A DNA stretch of 64,000 bases from Erpobdella octoculata (lineage: Eukaryota; Annelida; Clitellata; Hirudinida; Erpobdellidae). The translations under genes were made by a program, and so were the position numbers. The notes below the pieces were generated by a model. That model was not told the DNA's origin, did no database searches, and saw only the letters and a list, made by a program, of their open reading frames with translations. Of the stretch, positions 31,494 to 43,787 are shown piece after piece; the first letter of the stretch is position 1; each line of letters opens with the position of its first letter. The DNA is taken from positions 5,990,766-6,054,765 of the forward strand of contig OZ022244.1 in NCBI GenBank assembly GCA_963978895.1. The letters are read 5' to 3'.

Positions 31494-32046
31494 TATTTGT
31501 TCACACTGACTGCCTTAACAAAACAAATTATAGCATTTGTAATAGCAGGTATAAAAACAATTTCAACGTCAAAAACTACATTTGGAAGCGAGTAGAGATG
31601 GGCACAAACTATTTTTTTAAGTTAAACTTTAACTAACTTTTAATTAGAAAACCTTAGTTAAATTTTTAGTTGCAACTTATTTAAAATAGTTGATAACTAA
31701 ACTAAAAAAAAGTATTTAAACTTTTTCCTACTATTTCTTAACTTTTTTGTACTGATTTTGGCACTTTCGTTTCTTTCAATTAATTTTTTGGAATTTTTTT
31801 CCTTAATCATTTAATAACATGATCAAAGAGGAGAATGACTCAATCTTTGAAATTTTATTTTCAACAAAACTGCATATTAAATGTTTATTTTTAAAGATAA
31901 TCACTAAACGTTGCCACAGACTCGCTTATTAGGACAAAATCGGCACCTTGTACTGAAAATTTTACTGTACTGACTGTCACCTTTAAGCTTAATTTTTTAA
32001 AACAAGTTTTTACTATAGCACTATGGGCGCGTTGTTAAGTTGATCG

Positions 32047-32932
32047 TAGAGGTGTGCACGGTAGTGGGGACAGCGGGAATACCACGGATTTTGCAGTAAT
32101 TCCGCGGAAATGGGGACGACTGAGGCGGGGATACCGCGGTAATGGGGCTGACATTACGGGGTTACCGCGGGGATGAAAACAAACGTTGCGGAATTACCGC
32201 GAGGATGGGGACGAGTTTTTGCTGTATAACCGCAAAAATGAAAAAAAATGTTTTTTATAAAAAAATTTAATTCACTGAAAATGCATCAAGTCATAGATAT
32301 GCTGATGTTTTTAATCTTTGCAAAACGCCGTTGTTTTATCGCTGATGTTGATTTACCCAAGGTTTTAAAGTCATAGATTTGTTAACTTTCCGAAGTCGTA
32401 GTTCAAAGTTTTATTTAAATAAGGAAAAGGCTGAAATTCAAAAATTAGTTAGCTGCAAGAGTTTTGGCTATTTCTCAAGTAACAAGGAATATTTTGAGTG
32501 TGCCAGCAACAAGCACATCCTTTGAGAGAGCATTCTCTATGGGTAGATTAACCATTAATGATCAAATAGCTCAGCAAAGTGGAAAAAACATTGATGGACA
32601 TTTATTTATTCATGGACTTAATTAAATAAATTGTATCGAATCATATTACGGTGTTATTGCAATGCTATATATCAACGCTTAAGTTATAGTTGAGTTGAAA
32701 TGATGTACTGAAAAATAATGACTAGTACAGGATTGATTAAAAATGGAGATAAACAGTGCGGGGATGGATGGAGATGGGTATGAAAGATTGAAAGACGGCG
32801 GGGATGGTTGGAGATGGGGATGAAACACTGCGGGGATGGTTGGGGATGGGGATGATACTGGAGGGGATGGGGATGACACCCGCGGGGATGGTTGGAAATG
32901 GGGACGAAAAGTCGTCCCCGCGCACACCTCTA
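32047..32932 (+). mobile_element. hAT element (inner), 886 bp, exact 8-bp target duplication
   Basis: TIRs TAGAGGTGTGCACGG and, inverted at the right, TAGAGGTGTGCGCGGGG are flanked by GTTGATCG on both sides (32039-32046 and 32933-32940). GGGGATGG/CCGCGG-rich subterminal repeats. A transposase end remains inside. Confidence 0.85.
32495..32625 (+). pseudogene. hAT dimerisation-domain remnant
   Basis: In frame from about 32500: VPATSTSFERAFSMGRLTIN, the C-terminal hAT dimerisation motif, ending HGLN and a stop. Nothing of the catalytic core remains. Confidence 0.7.
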
Positions 32933-33505
32933 GTTGATCGCGATAGTGAATCCTGGTGTTTATCTCAGTAGCTCCCACTCTAAGTTGGAGTCAAGCGTAA
33001 GAGTACAGCGGTAAGAAGGCATGAGCCTGCACACTAATAGGAGCAAAGTGGTGTCAAATGAATCTTTTAAAAAACAACGCGCGCTATACATTCTATTCTT
33101 TACTGATTTCAAATCTATATACTATCCTCTACATTATAACACGGCCAGGTTCGGGAGTTGACAAAGAAGTTATTGTAAACAAAACATTATATAAACCTGA
33201 GAACTGATAAACATAAAGTTTTATTTAGTTTTTTTAAGTAACTAAATTTTATTAATTAAACTTTTTAGTTAGCAACTAAAAAAATAATTAAACTATCACT
33301 TTAACTAAACTTTTTTGACTTAGCTAAACTTTGCTTTTAATTAAAATGTGTAGTTAAACTTTTAGTTAGTAATTTTTTAGTTAACTTTTGTCCATCACTG
33401 GAAGGGGGTATGTTGAGAGTATGGATTTATAGCCATATTTATTGTATGGCTATAAATATATATGGCTGTATGTATGTATGTGTATATGTATATGTATGTG
33501 TATGT

Positions 33506-33806
<301 letters not shown>

Positions 33807-34110
33807 GGGTGGCCCTTAAAAAATAAATTTTTGAAATGTTTATGTAAAACCCCCTCAAATTGTTCCATTTACATCAAAAACACTCTGTGTAAAAACTTTT
33901 CGAGTTTGGAAAAAAGTTAAGGGTGGCCCTGTGGGTTTAATTTTTTTCAAATGTTGACCAAAAGTGCAATGCAAAAATTGTGAAATTTTAGCGCTATTTT
34001 AAATTCATTTAATATTATCAATTATTCCTTCACTACAAACTAGTATATTATAACATATTCAACCAAAACTATAAAAAACATTTTTAGATATTTTTAACTT
34101 TTCTGAAATA
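33807..34110. repeat. Unclassified repeat with GGGTGGCCCT motifs
   Basis: AGGGTGGCCCT occurs at about 33806 and 33920. No coding potential; it may be the 5' region of the LINE that follows. Confidence 0.35.
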
Positions 34111-34138
34111 ACCCAAAAATCTGTTTTCTATTGATCCA

Positions 34139-35257
34139 GTGCTAAAAAATGATTTTCATGTGATAAAAAAGTTGTTCCCACTCGATATACGACGAAAGAT
34201 GGTAATTACAAACCTTGCCACTAAAACCAAGATCATTCCAAACCATCCGGCAAAAGACGTCTTTGTACCTTCCAGAGGACAAGAAGGGGTTAAATGGCGA
34301 TGGTTCTTTCACAGAAAAGTGAAAGAAACTGAACAACCAGCAGCCAAACGAACAGCGGCATTGAACAAATTAGTTGACAAATTCAACCCATTACCCTTAA
34401 CTCTTTTTTTAACCCCACCATGGAAACTTATTCCACCTCTTTTTAACGAAGGGCTGGTGGGGTTAAAAAAGGATGATCCGTCAATTCTCCAAAGAGCTAA
34501 GGAAATGATTGTTACATATACAGATTCGACACATATGTACACAGATACATCTAAGATAGACAATGTAGCTGCTGTGGGAATTTATATCCCGGAAAAAGAT
34601 ATGAAAATGGCTAAGAGAGTCACGAATGACGTTAGTATTTATACGGCTGAGTTAACGGCTATAAAATGCGGTTTGGAGTGGATGGCACAACCAGACTGTC
34701 CACATAAAATATCCCTATTTACGGATTCATATAGCTCTATGCTTTTATTGAAAAATTCCGCAAATGCTCAAAATCTGCTCTTGTGCCATCAGTCAGTCCT
34801 ATCAATAGCATTCAACCTCTCAAAAGAAGGAAAGACAATTACCCTGATTTGGGTACCTAGCCACGTGGACATACGTGAAAATGAAATGGCAGATTGTCTT
34901 GCCAAAGAAGCTACCAAACATCCCGAAATAGAGATTGAGGTTATGCCAGAGATATTTGACATAAAAAGAACAATACGTAGAGAGCTTTTGAACGAATGGC
35001 AGACCAGATGGGACTCTGCTCAAGAAAGTCGACACTACTGGTCTTTCGAAAAAAGAGTCTCCTATAAAATTAAATTCAAGGCAACAAACAGAAAAAAGGA
35101 AGTCATCATTAACCGACTCCGACTTGGAAAGTGTCGGCTGAAACAAAATTTGAAGAGATTGAATCTTCATGAGACAGGTTAGTGCGAAACCTGCGGAACA
35201 GAGGAAACAATCGAGCACTGGTTGCTGCACTGCAAAGAAACGACACAACTATATGAA
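34139..35257 (+). pseudogene. LINE C-terminal region with RNase H (I-like clade)
   Basis: 347 residues to a stop at 35180-35182, then a further stretch in the same frame. RNase H domain: Asp in MYTDTSK, Glu in YTAELTAIKCGLEW, Asp in LFTDSYSSM and Asp in RENEMADCLAKEA, so all four catalytic carboxylates are present. After a TAG the same frame gives CETCGTEETIEHWLLHC, the CCHC knuckle typical of these LINEs. The RT is missing (5' truncation). The domain would degrade RNA in hybrids during element copying. The C-terminus is extended by a 44-bp triplicate repeat. Confidence 0.85.
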
Positions 35258-35377
35258 TAGAACTTAGGAACTTTTGTTAAAGGGTCCAACAACTATATGA
35301 ATAGAACTTAGGAACTTTTGTTAAAGGGTCCAACAACTATATGAATAGAACTTAGGAACTTTTGTTAAGGGTCCAAA
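35246..35377 (+). repeat. 44-bp tandem repeat, three copies
   Basis: CAACTATATGAATAGAACTT-starting units at 35246, 35290 and 35334; the third lost one A. It begins inside the last codons of the LINE ORF. Confidence 0.95.
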
Positions 35378-35989
35378 AACCAACTACACTCCAGACCATA
35401 CTGAACTCGAAAATATGCCACGACAGCATCTATAAATGGATACAAAATAATCCTAAAGAACTGTAAATATAGAGAAAAAATAGTTTAGTGTAAATAAGTA
35501 TTTTTTCATTTTGATTCTGTTTTTGCGTCTTAAAACACATGGTGTACATTTAAAAAAATGTAATTTCTGTTAAACCAATAATGAAAGCGTTTGATGCAAT
35601 CTGTTGTTCTGTTACAGAAAAACCTTCACAGGAAGAAAACAGTTTAGCTGTTCGGCTGCAAACATAGTTTCCAAATGTTTTTGAAGAAGAATTGGGCTAT
35701 TGCAGTGAAAAGAAAGCAAGATTGCTCCTTAAGTCAGAGTCTCAGCCAAAATTTTGCAGACCACGAAAAATACCTTTTGCTTACGAAGAAATAACGAATT
35801 AACCATTAGGGAACTTGATAGACAAGTCAATGAAGGAGTTCTTAAGAAAGTTGAATACAGTCACTGGGCGGAACCGATTGTGGTTGTTCCAAAGAAAAGC
35901 AGAACGGTGCGCATCTGTGCTGATTTTAAAACAGGCCTTAACGAGGCGCTTGAGATGCACCAACATCCACTTCCAACCAGTGATATTTT

Positions 35990-36395
35990 AGTAACGAAAA
36001 CTAAAACTAATACGAAAAAGATCGATCATAGTTAACTAAAACTATAACGAAACGAAAATTGAATTTCCCAACTAAAACTAAACTAAAACTGGAATGGTTT
36101 GTCATAGAACTAACTAAAACTCAAATAAATAAACTCAAATATTTAGTTACTTTTTCGTTATTTGACAAAAGTTTGTAATTAAAATTTATAATGATCATAG
36201 ACATCGATGTATTAAGAAACATAAACAAAATTAATTTCATTTCTTTGGTTTCTCAATATCGGCCTAAAATGTCTAAGAACGTTCTTTTATTTTCCGTGTT
36301 TGACAGAAGTTGGTGTGTTGTTTTTGCAACCGATATTAATTTGGCAAGTTTAGTTAAACAGTTTTCTGTTCGCAAGCGGTTGTTAAAAGGTTGTG
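35990..36395. mobile_element. MITE-like insertion replacing part of RT
   Basis: ACTAAAACTAA/AGTTAACTAAAACT-rich sequence starts after TSDILV. The expected RT section with motif A is absent and the reading resumes at CAAYLDD. Composition matches subterminal repeats of the hAT at 31593. Confidence 0.5.
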
Positions 36396-36677
36396 CGGCT
36401 TACCTGGACGATGTAATTGTGACCGGCACAACATTGGAAGAACACAATAGAAATGTTTTTGAACTATTCAAACGGATTTCAGATTTTGGATTTAGAGTCA
36501 AGATGGACAAGTGCTCTTTTGACAAGAAAGAGATTAAATTTCTAGGTCATACTATCAGCAAAGAAGGCCGAAAACCAGACCCAGGAAAAATAACAGCAAA
36601 TGTAGAAATGCCCCCACCAAGAGACAGAAAACAGTTAAAATCGTTTTTGTGTATGCTTAGTAACTATTCTGCTTTTG

Positions 36678-36938
36678 TGTAAACGTAGACGAGTATGCTT
36701 TCTAGTGATTCGTAACGTTAAAGTCGAAGTTATTTATAACACAATATTTCTCAAATTTATTTTAACCTTATTATTCTTCGTTGAATATAATCTTTTACTT
36801 GACTCAAAACTGAATTATCTCACTTTGTAGAATTTCGCACGGATCTAACGAATCTCTTGATAATTAAAATGTTTCTTCCCTCAAAACCATCTCAATTTTT
36901 CAATGAAGACCCCGAATAGGAAAAAGACCAATAACAAT

Positions 36939-37028
<90 letters not shown>

Positions 37029-37126
37029 TATACATATACATATACTCATACATTCCATACATATATATATTCAGACAAATAACAATTATATATATATATA
37101 CATATATATATATACATACATATACA

Positions 37127-37158
<32 letters not shown>

Positions 37159-37522
37159 CATACATATACATATATATATATATATACATATACGCATTCA
37201 TTCATATATATATATATATATACATTCAAACATACGCACACACAATGTCACAAGAGCACAAATATACATACATACATATATATATATACACACATACATA
37301 CATACATACATACATACATACATACATACATACATACATACATACATACATACATACATACATACATACATACATACATACATACATACACATACACATA
37401 CATACATACATAAACAAATGACTATTGTTTCAACATATCCAATCATTATAAAATGCACACATAATAAAATAAAATACACAAATATCACGAAAATACGTAA
37501 GATGAATCATCTTCATCTTACA
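36678..37522 (+). repeat. Solo LTR, 845 bp, with 5-bp target duplication
   Basis: Starts TGTAAACGTAGACGAG and ends CATCTTACA. Flanked by TTTTG on both sides (36673-36677 and 37523-37527); removing it restores continuity of the gypsy frame. Internal (TA)n and (CATA)n fill 36940-37410. Related 5' sequence at 12828. Confidence 0.85.
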
Positions 37523-38559
37523 TTTTGTACCAAAGATGAGACAAATGAGAGGCCCACTAAATGATTTGGAAAAAAATGAGAAGTTTGAATGGTTAAGAGT
37601 ACACCAGGAATCTTTCACAAGTCTTAAGAAGGTGTTACAATCAAATTTATTGCTGAAGCATTGTGATCCCAAAAAAGACATCGTAATAGCTGCCGTGCGC
37701 TGTCCCAAGCAGAAAAGAATTACGGCCAAATAGAAAAAGAGGCTTTGGCACTAGTTTTTGCGGTAAGAAAATTCCATAGATTTGTTTATGGAAGGCGGTT
37801 TACACTATTGACCGATCACAAGCCTCTCTTGTCAGTATTTGGTTCAAAAAAAGGAGTATCTGCACACGCTGCAAACAGACTGCAGAGATGGGAAAACATC
37901 ACAATGATACAAGAGGATTCCAAAGATTCCAAAGTAGAGCAACTGATATGATTTTACATGATGGCATTCTGTTTATGGGTATAGAAGCAGTAATTCCAAA
38001 AAACTGCAACAGCGTATATTGAGGATGCTACATCAGTGTCATCCAGGAGTTACGAGAATGAAAATGCTGGCCAGACAGTCGGTGTATTGGCATGGAATCA
38101 ATAAAAATATTGAAAGTATGGTGAAAAGTTGTGATGCATGTCAAAAAGCAGCTAAAATGCCTATAAAAAACACGTTGTCAACATGGCCTGAACCATCACA
38201 GGCCTGGGAGAGAATTCACATTGATTTCGCGGGACCAATGGAGAATTCAATGTTTTTGGTTGTAGTAGACGCATATTCAAAATGGCCAGAAATAATACAA
38301 ATGAGTACGGCTATTTCAAAAACGACAATTCGCGAGCTGAACAGAATGTTTGCTCGGTATGGATTTCCCAAGACATTGGTATCAGATAACGGAACACAGT
38401 TTACTTCTATGGAATTTGAAAAGTTTTGTCAGTCAAAATTTATCAGTCATATCCGAATAGTTCCCTTTCATCTACAAATTACTAATAGTCGAGCAGAAAG
38501 ATTTGTTGATACTTTCAAAAGAACCATACAAAAGCTGAAAGGTGAGGAATAGGTGAAAA

Positions 38560-39267
38560 AGTTTTTATTGTGTTATAGATCTACACCATGCCCATCTATC
38601 TAGTCCACATCAAAAATCTCCAACAGAAAATTTTTTTTTTGGGAGACAAATTAGTACACTACTATCAGACTTACAACTAAGTACTAAAAAAAACGAAAAG
38701 TATTCAGAAAAAAAATCTTGCATGAAGAGACAGTTTCACAAAAGGAATGGGGAAAAACCGAGAGTCTTTAAAGAACAAGATGCGGTGTGCGCTAGAAATT
38801 ATAAAAATCCAAACTATCCCAGATGGATACCAGGGATAATTTTAAAAAAAAATGGAAAAACGGTTTACGAAGTTGAGATTGACAGAAGGATTACAAAAAG
38901 GCATACAAATCAATTAGGACCAAGGAATTTAGATTGGGCACTTAAAGAAATGTTTGAGACATTCGACATGCCAGTACCTCTGCAAGATAAAAGTGATGGA
39001 GAGAAAGCCCCAGTAAGAATTTTGTTCCCAGGAGAAGAAAAGAGGTTGAAACCAGACATAAACGCAACCCCTCGGGTTACGGAGAATGAGGATGGAGAGA
39101 ATAGACAAGGAGACCATGTTCCGAGCCATAAGGATAATGAAGTCAATCCGGAGGAGTTGACACACATTCCAACAGAAATAGAACCGGAGGCAAGACCTAA
39201 ACGTTATTGCAACCTTCCAAAACGGATAGTACTGGACCCCAGTAGAAAATCATATGATTTTCTATAA
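38560..39267 (+). pseudogene. gypsy pol C-terminus
   Basis: After breaks near 38550-38640 the frame 38722-39267 carries the integrase C-terminal domain (PRWIPGIILKKNGKTVYEVE, RHTNQLGP) and an acidic tail ending [20 protein letters not shown], the usual gypsy pol terminus. It lies next to the polypurine tract. Confidence 0.8.
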
Positions 39268-39278
39268 AGAGCGGGAGG

Positions 39279-39515
<237 letters not shown>

Positions 39516-39857
39516 TAATACTCCTCCCCAACGACCTCCCCATTTACGACTCTCTCTCATTTCCGACCATTTTTTTCTGACGGATTGTTTTCCCATTAAG
39601 CGTCACTCCCGATCTACGACTCTCTCCAAAACCCGACCAACGACCTTAAAAAACACACAAAATTTTCACTAAAACGTAAAAATTACGAATTTTTAAAATT
39701 CTCAATTTTCGGTATACACATTCAAAACATGCCATCCCTATTCACCAAAACATTCCATCTTTATTCACAAACAAAACAAAACTTCCGGATTCTTTATATT
39801 TATTCAAAGCGTCTCGTCTCTTATTTGATTTCGCGAATTAAATTTTAATTTGGTAAA

Positions 39858-40431
39858 ATGACGTCAACTTTGAACTCACAGAAAAGAAAAAGAAAAATAT
39901 TAACATTAGGAGAAAGAATAGAAGTGATAAAAATGAGTGACAGCGGAGAAACTGCAATCTCAATTGCAAAATCAGTAAATGTCGGTAAAACACTAATTCA
40001 GGGAATTGTACAGGCCAAAGCTTCAATTCGTGAAAGATGGGAAAAAGGTGACAATGCGGAACGAAAGTACGATAAACAAAGAAAATGTGTTTACAGCGAC
40101 TTGAACGAAATAATGTGGAAGTGGTTTTGCGATAGTCGACGTCGAAATTTGCCTATCAGTGGTCGCATGATCCAAGAGAAGGCGGCTATTGAGGCTGTGG
40201 TTCTTGGGCACAATTAATTTACGGCATCTAACGGATGGCTGTATAAGTGGATGAAACGTCACAACATTCATTTATCTGTTCTTTCCGGAGACAGAGCAGA
40301 GGTATCTGAGGAAACGGTAGAGGTTTGGACAAAGAGATTGCCAGTCATTTGTAAAGGCTATGCTCCTGAAAACATTTTTAATGCTGACAAAACCGGACTT
40401 TTTTTTCGAGCGTTACCAGCCAAATCTATGA
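39858..40431 (+). pseudogene. Tigger transposase, N-terminal half
   Basis: Starts MTSTLNSQKRKRKILT. Residues about 10-60 are a CENP-B/psq helix-turn-helix (LTLGERIEVIKM...ISIAKSVNVGKT). A second CENP-B-type helix-turn-helix follows (PISGRMIQEKA, then NGWLYKWMKRHNI). A TAA at 40215-40217 breaks the frame between its halves. The first catalytic block is FNADKTGLFF; the normal Glu after the Asp is Lys here. Sequence stops being Tigger-like after PAKSM at about 40430, the insertion junction. Confidence 0.85.
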
Positions 40432-40826
40432 TTGGGTGCGATGTTAAATATATCCAGCGCTGCATCCGAGATTTATGGGATGGATGCAAGGATTGATTGG
40501 ATGTGCGTTGTATTTAACAACGGCTAATGAGTCAGGCGGATGTAAACAAAATGGATCCAATAAAAAATTTTTGCCGATCTTTCGAATTTCAATTTAATAA
40601 TTGCTACTGAATGTATAAAACACTTTTTTTATGACTCTGAGTCGGAAGATGTCAAAGGTTAGCTAGGATATAGCTTAATTTTTATTTGAGACGCCTTATT
40701 AGTTTATTGGTGCTGAATTCGAGTTAATACAGCTAATAATACAGCTCTGCAGTGTACAGAAGTACAGAGATATACAGTACAGAATAATCTTGAAGTATTA
40801 AAATGTTAGATTAATCTAGATTAATG

Positions 40827-41757
40827 TTAGATTGATGACTATGGACTTTAAAATCATCTTATACAAATATATTTGTAACACTAAGTTTTATTTTGCAGCT
40901 GTGATAGACCAATCTAAGATTAATGTCTCCTTTAAAATTTGATTTGTATGTGTGTATGATCAATTAAAAAAATTGGAATTCAGCCCTCCAAGAAATACTA
41001 GATTTAATTATCATTGTTATAAAAGCTTTTGTGTACTTTCAGTGTAATTATGTTTTAGGTGATAAAGTTACAGAGCAACAAGGCCACAGAAGATTTCTTC
41101 TTATGTGTGATTTAGAGGTAATTTACAATAGTTGAAAATCCCTTATTTTTAAAACTTGTAGACTAATACTATTTTTTTCTTAAGGGAGGTTTAGAAGGTT
41201 AAAGTACCTAGATGTTGCCTGCCCAAGAACTGCTTCCACAATGGTCTTGACAGCTTGTTGCTTACACAACCTTTGCCTGGACTGATGATTTAGTTGATTT
41301 CAAGGAGAGCAACACCAATGATGATCACTCATTTACCCCTCTGGAAAAAGATTTGAAAGCTAACTCGAAAAAAGGATTTAATAACACAACAACTTTTTAA
41401 TTAAATTTGTTTATTTTGATTTAAATAAATTTTTTCCATCAATTTTAAATTTCTTTGTTAACGTCTATAAGTCCAAAGAATTTTTCATCCTTCTCTTGTT
41501 TTTCCTGTTGAGTTCTTGAATTGTCTCAGGAACCAAGTCTAAGAAAACAGGAAAACTACCTTTAAATCTATAACAATTTTTAAAAAATTTATAGCAATAT
41601 CATACCAACTGCTAGGAGCCAAACAGTTTGTGATGGAGGGCCGACAATGCTGATCATGCTCCCACTTTTGTCTATCACAGCTGCAAAACAAAACTTAGTG
41701 CTACAAATAGTTAATAGCTAAAAGATGATTTTAAGGTCCATAGTCATCCAGCCTAAG
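40827..41757. repeat. Inverted repeat of about 85 bp arms
   Basis: GATGACTATGGACTTTAAAA...GCAGCTGTGATAGAC (40827-40912) faces its reverse complement at 41668-41757 with scattered mismatches. It may mark an element nested in X. Confidence 0.7.
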
Positions 41758-41759
41758 CC

Positions 41760-42665
41760 ATCTCTGTCTATTAAAGTTGCAAAACTTTCTACTTTATTAT
41801 ACAGAACATAATGATTAAGCCAATAGTCATTCAGGGTTCAATCCCATATAATCCCCTCACCAACTCATTGGACTGCCTTCTTGCATAACTTCAGATGAAT
41901 AAACATTATCTGCTATTTAATTGATACATTAAATTGATACATACATTAAATATAATTTGCTGCAACTCAAAACATCAGTTTTGTCCAGTAGTAATGCAGA
42001 CATATGTGACTCTCAATAAACTACAATTCATTTTGTGGGAGGATGCCTCCATGATTACAGGGGACCATTAAATAAAGTGTTCAAGTACAACATCATCACA
42101 TACAAATTCTGTTTAGAGTCAGTCTAGACTACTCTAGACTCTAGACCTTACCATGATCATACGAATCTTGAAACAAAAAATCATTTCAATTAAAATATGA
42201 GGATTCACAATTAAACAGGTTTAGTATTGATTCATGACATGATTAGCTTAAACTATTAAACAATAAAAATAAATCACAAGATTGAAAATAAAGGATGGGT
42301 GGTGGTTGAAATTTATTATACAGCCAATTATTAGAACATATGAGTGGTAAGCACAGTTTATTTTGATAAGATTAAAAAATTATCAAGGTTGGTTCAACCA
42401 TTGTGAAGGAAGATAAACATCTTATGTTAATTTTAGAAGCATCAATGTAAAGGTGAACCTTTGAAATGAGCAATTTTTTGAGCCCATAAAAAGCCAAATA
42501 AAACTTGACTTTAAAGCTAAAACACTACACTTTATTGATTGCTTTGTGAAAAAACTAAGCAACGAAATTTTAAACTATCTCAGACAAAAGCCTAACAACC
42601 TAGGTCACCTAGGTAAACCATATCACGACGTTTTACTAAAATAAAATCAAAATACTAACTTTCAG
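41760..42665. other. Interior of element X, no gene seen
   Basis: AT-rich, stop-dense sequence; no domain recognised on either strand. Confidence 0.45.
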
Positions 42666-42673
42666 CAATAAAC

Positions 42674-43639
42674 GGTAATCTTTCCTACGGACGGCCCGTG
42701 CCGAAAAATAGTCGTATTATTTTTATTTTGTTACAATAACCTAAAAAAACAAATTTAATACCAAATTTAATTTTAAAAAAAAATATTTATCGTAATTTGA
42801 GAGACTTTGAAAACGGTAAGTAGTACCCTTCCAAGCACTATTTACATCGTAGTTGTGAGTGGTGAGGTACGATGATCGTATGAATAAAAAAAATAAAATT
42901 AGTTTATAATAAAATTTTATTTAAAAAACAAACTCAGTTATAAAAAAAATTAAATTTAAATTTTAAAACTTTTTCTATGTAAAACGATAAAGAACAAAAA
43001 GCGAGAGAAACAACGAACGAAGTAAACCCCGATAGTCAATTTATATAAGGTCGCTGCTATTGCCCCGGCGGTTCGCCGTGATTGCAATCTGTAAAATTGC
43101 AATCCCGTATTAAAATGAAACTCTACCCCTAACCCTAACCTTACCCTACCCTTAACCCTACCCCTTACCCTACTCCTAACCCTACTCCTAACTCTACCCA
43201 TAACCCTATCCCTACCCCTAACCTAGGTAGTCGCATAAAAAGTTTCAATATAATTTTTTTTAAATTTTACTAATATTTTAAATAAAGGTACAAATTCTGA
43301 GTTTGAATATACTATATAGTGTAAAAAATAAAATTAATAAAAAGATCGCATACCGGCGCCTACCGCCGTGGTAATAGTTATAACGTTATATAACACGCTA
43401 CGCGATTCATTCGTTTACACTTTTCCTTAAAACTCAAATTTTTTCTATGTAAAATTTTTTAAATTATAATTAAATTATTTATTTAATTAAAATAATTTTG
43501 TATAACATTTTAAATAAATTATTTATACAAATTATCATAATTTTTAAACTAGTGTTTACTTTTCATCGTGTTTATAGTTAATTATAGCCGAGAATTATGT
43601 ATTAATCCGCCACACGGGCCGTCCGTGGGAAAGATTACC
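42674..43639. mobile_element. 966-bp TIR element with perfect 8-bp target duplication
   Basis: The left end GGTAATCTTTCCTACGGACG and the inverted right end GGTAATCTTTCCCACGGACG have at least 27 matching bases with one mismatch (CGGCCCGTG follows in both). Flanked by CAATAAAC at 42666-42673 and 43640-43647. No transposase; the interior holds telomere-like CCCTAA repeats. Superfamily not identified (8-bp duplication fits hAT, P or MULE). Confidence 0.85.
43120..43225 (-). repeat. Interstitial telomere-like repeat
   Basis: Degenerate CCCTAACCCTAACC/ACCCTACCCTTA units inside the 966-bp element, so not a chromosome end. Confidence 0.85.
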
Positions 43640-43787
43640 CAATAAACCTCTCCGCTTCCACAATATTAGAAAATCTAAGTTTTAAATTCAAATTAAAACC
43701 ATCCTTTCGAACTAAGAAAGTCTCGTCTGCAGTGGTATGGAGGTGGCCATCTTACTTTTTATCAATCAATCCGCCCTCGAGCAGGAT

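Larger units (their letters stand above)
31593..33400. mobile_element. hAT element (outer), with nested insertions
   Basis: The left end TAGAGATGGGCACAAACTA and the inverted right end CAGTGATGGACAAAAGTTA share AAGTTAAAC/AACTAA-rich subterminal sequence. Flanks GAAGCGAG (left) and GAAGGGGG (right) look like a decayed 8-bp duplication. It carries an inner element at 32020-33000. Confidence 0.6.
35610..38552 (+). pseudogene. gypsy pol: RT, RNase H and integrase remains
   Basis: In order: RT N-terminus around 35640-35990 (two stops; motif WAEPIVVVPKKSRTVRICAD), a replaced segment, RT catalytic CAAYLDDVIVTG at about 36395 with palm and thumb to 36677, an 845-bp solo LTR, RT connection from 37534 ([10 protein letters not shown]), RNase H (LLTDHKPL near 37815; frameshift near 37700), and integrase 38019-38552 with HHCC zinc domain, Asp in HIDFAGP, Asp in VSDNGTQF and Glu in SRAERF. 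The integrase keeps D,D,E, but the RT lacks its first catalytic Asp segment, so the element is dead. Layout and sequence style match the integrase at 23761. Confidence 0.85.

Noticed and set aside
32679..32978. Pro/Ser-rich minus-strand ORF
   Set aside because: Produced by GGGGATGG subterminal repeats of a hAT element.
37198..37488. CMYVCMYV repeat ORF
   Set aside because: (CATA)n microsatellite within the solo LTR.
42956..43201. Arg/Val-rich minus-strand ORF
   Set aside because: Telomere-like repeats read in frame; no domain.
43120..43225. Chromosome end (telomere)
   Set aside because: The CCCTAA units are degenerate and lie inside a TIR element with target duplication, with genes and elements on both sides.
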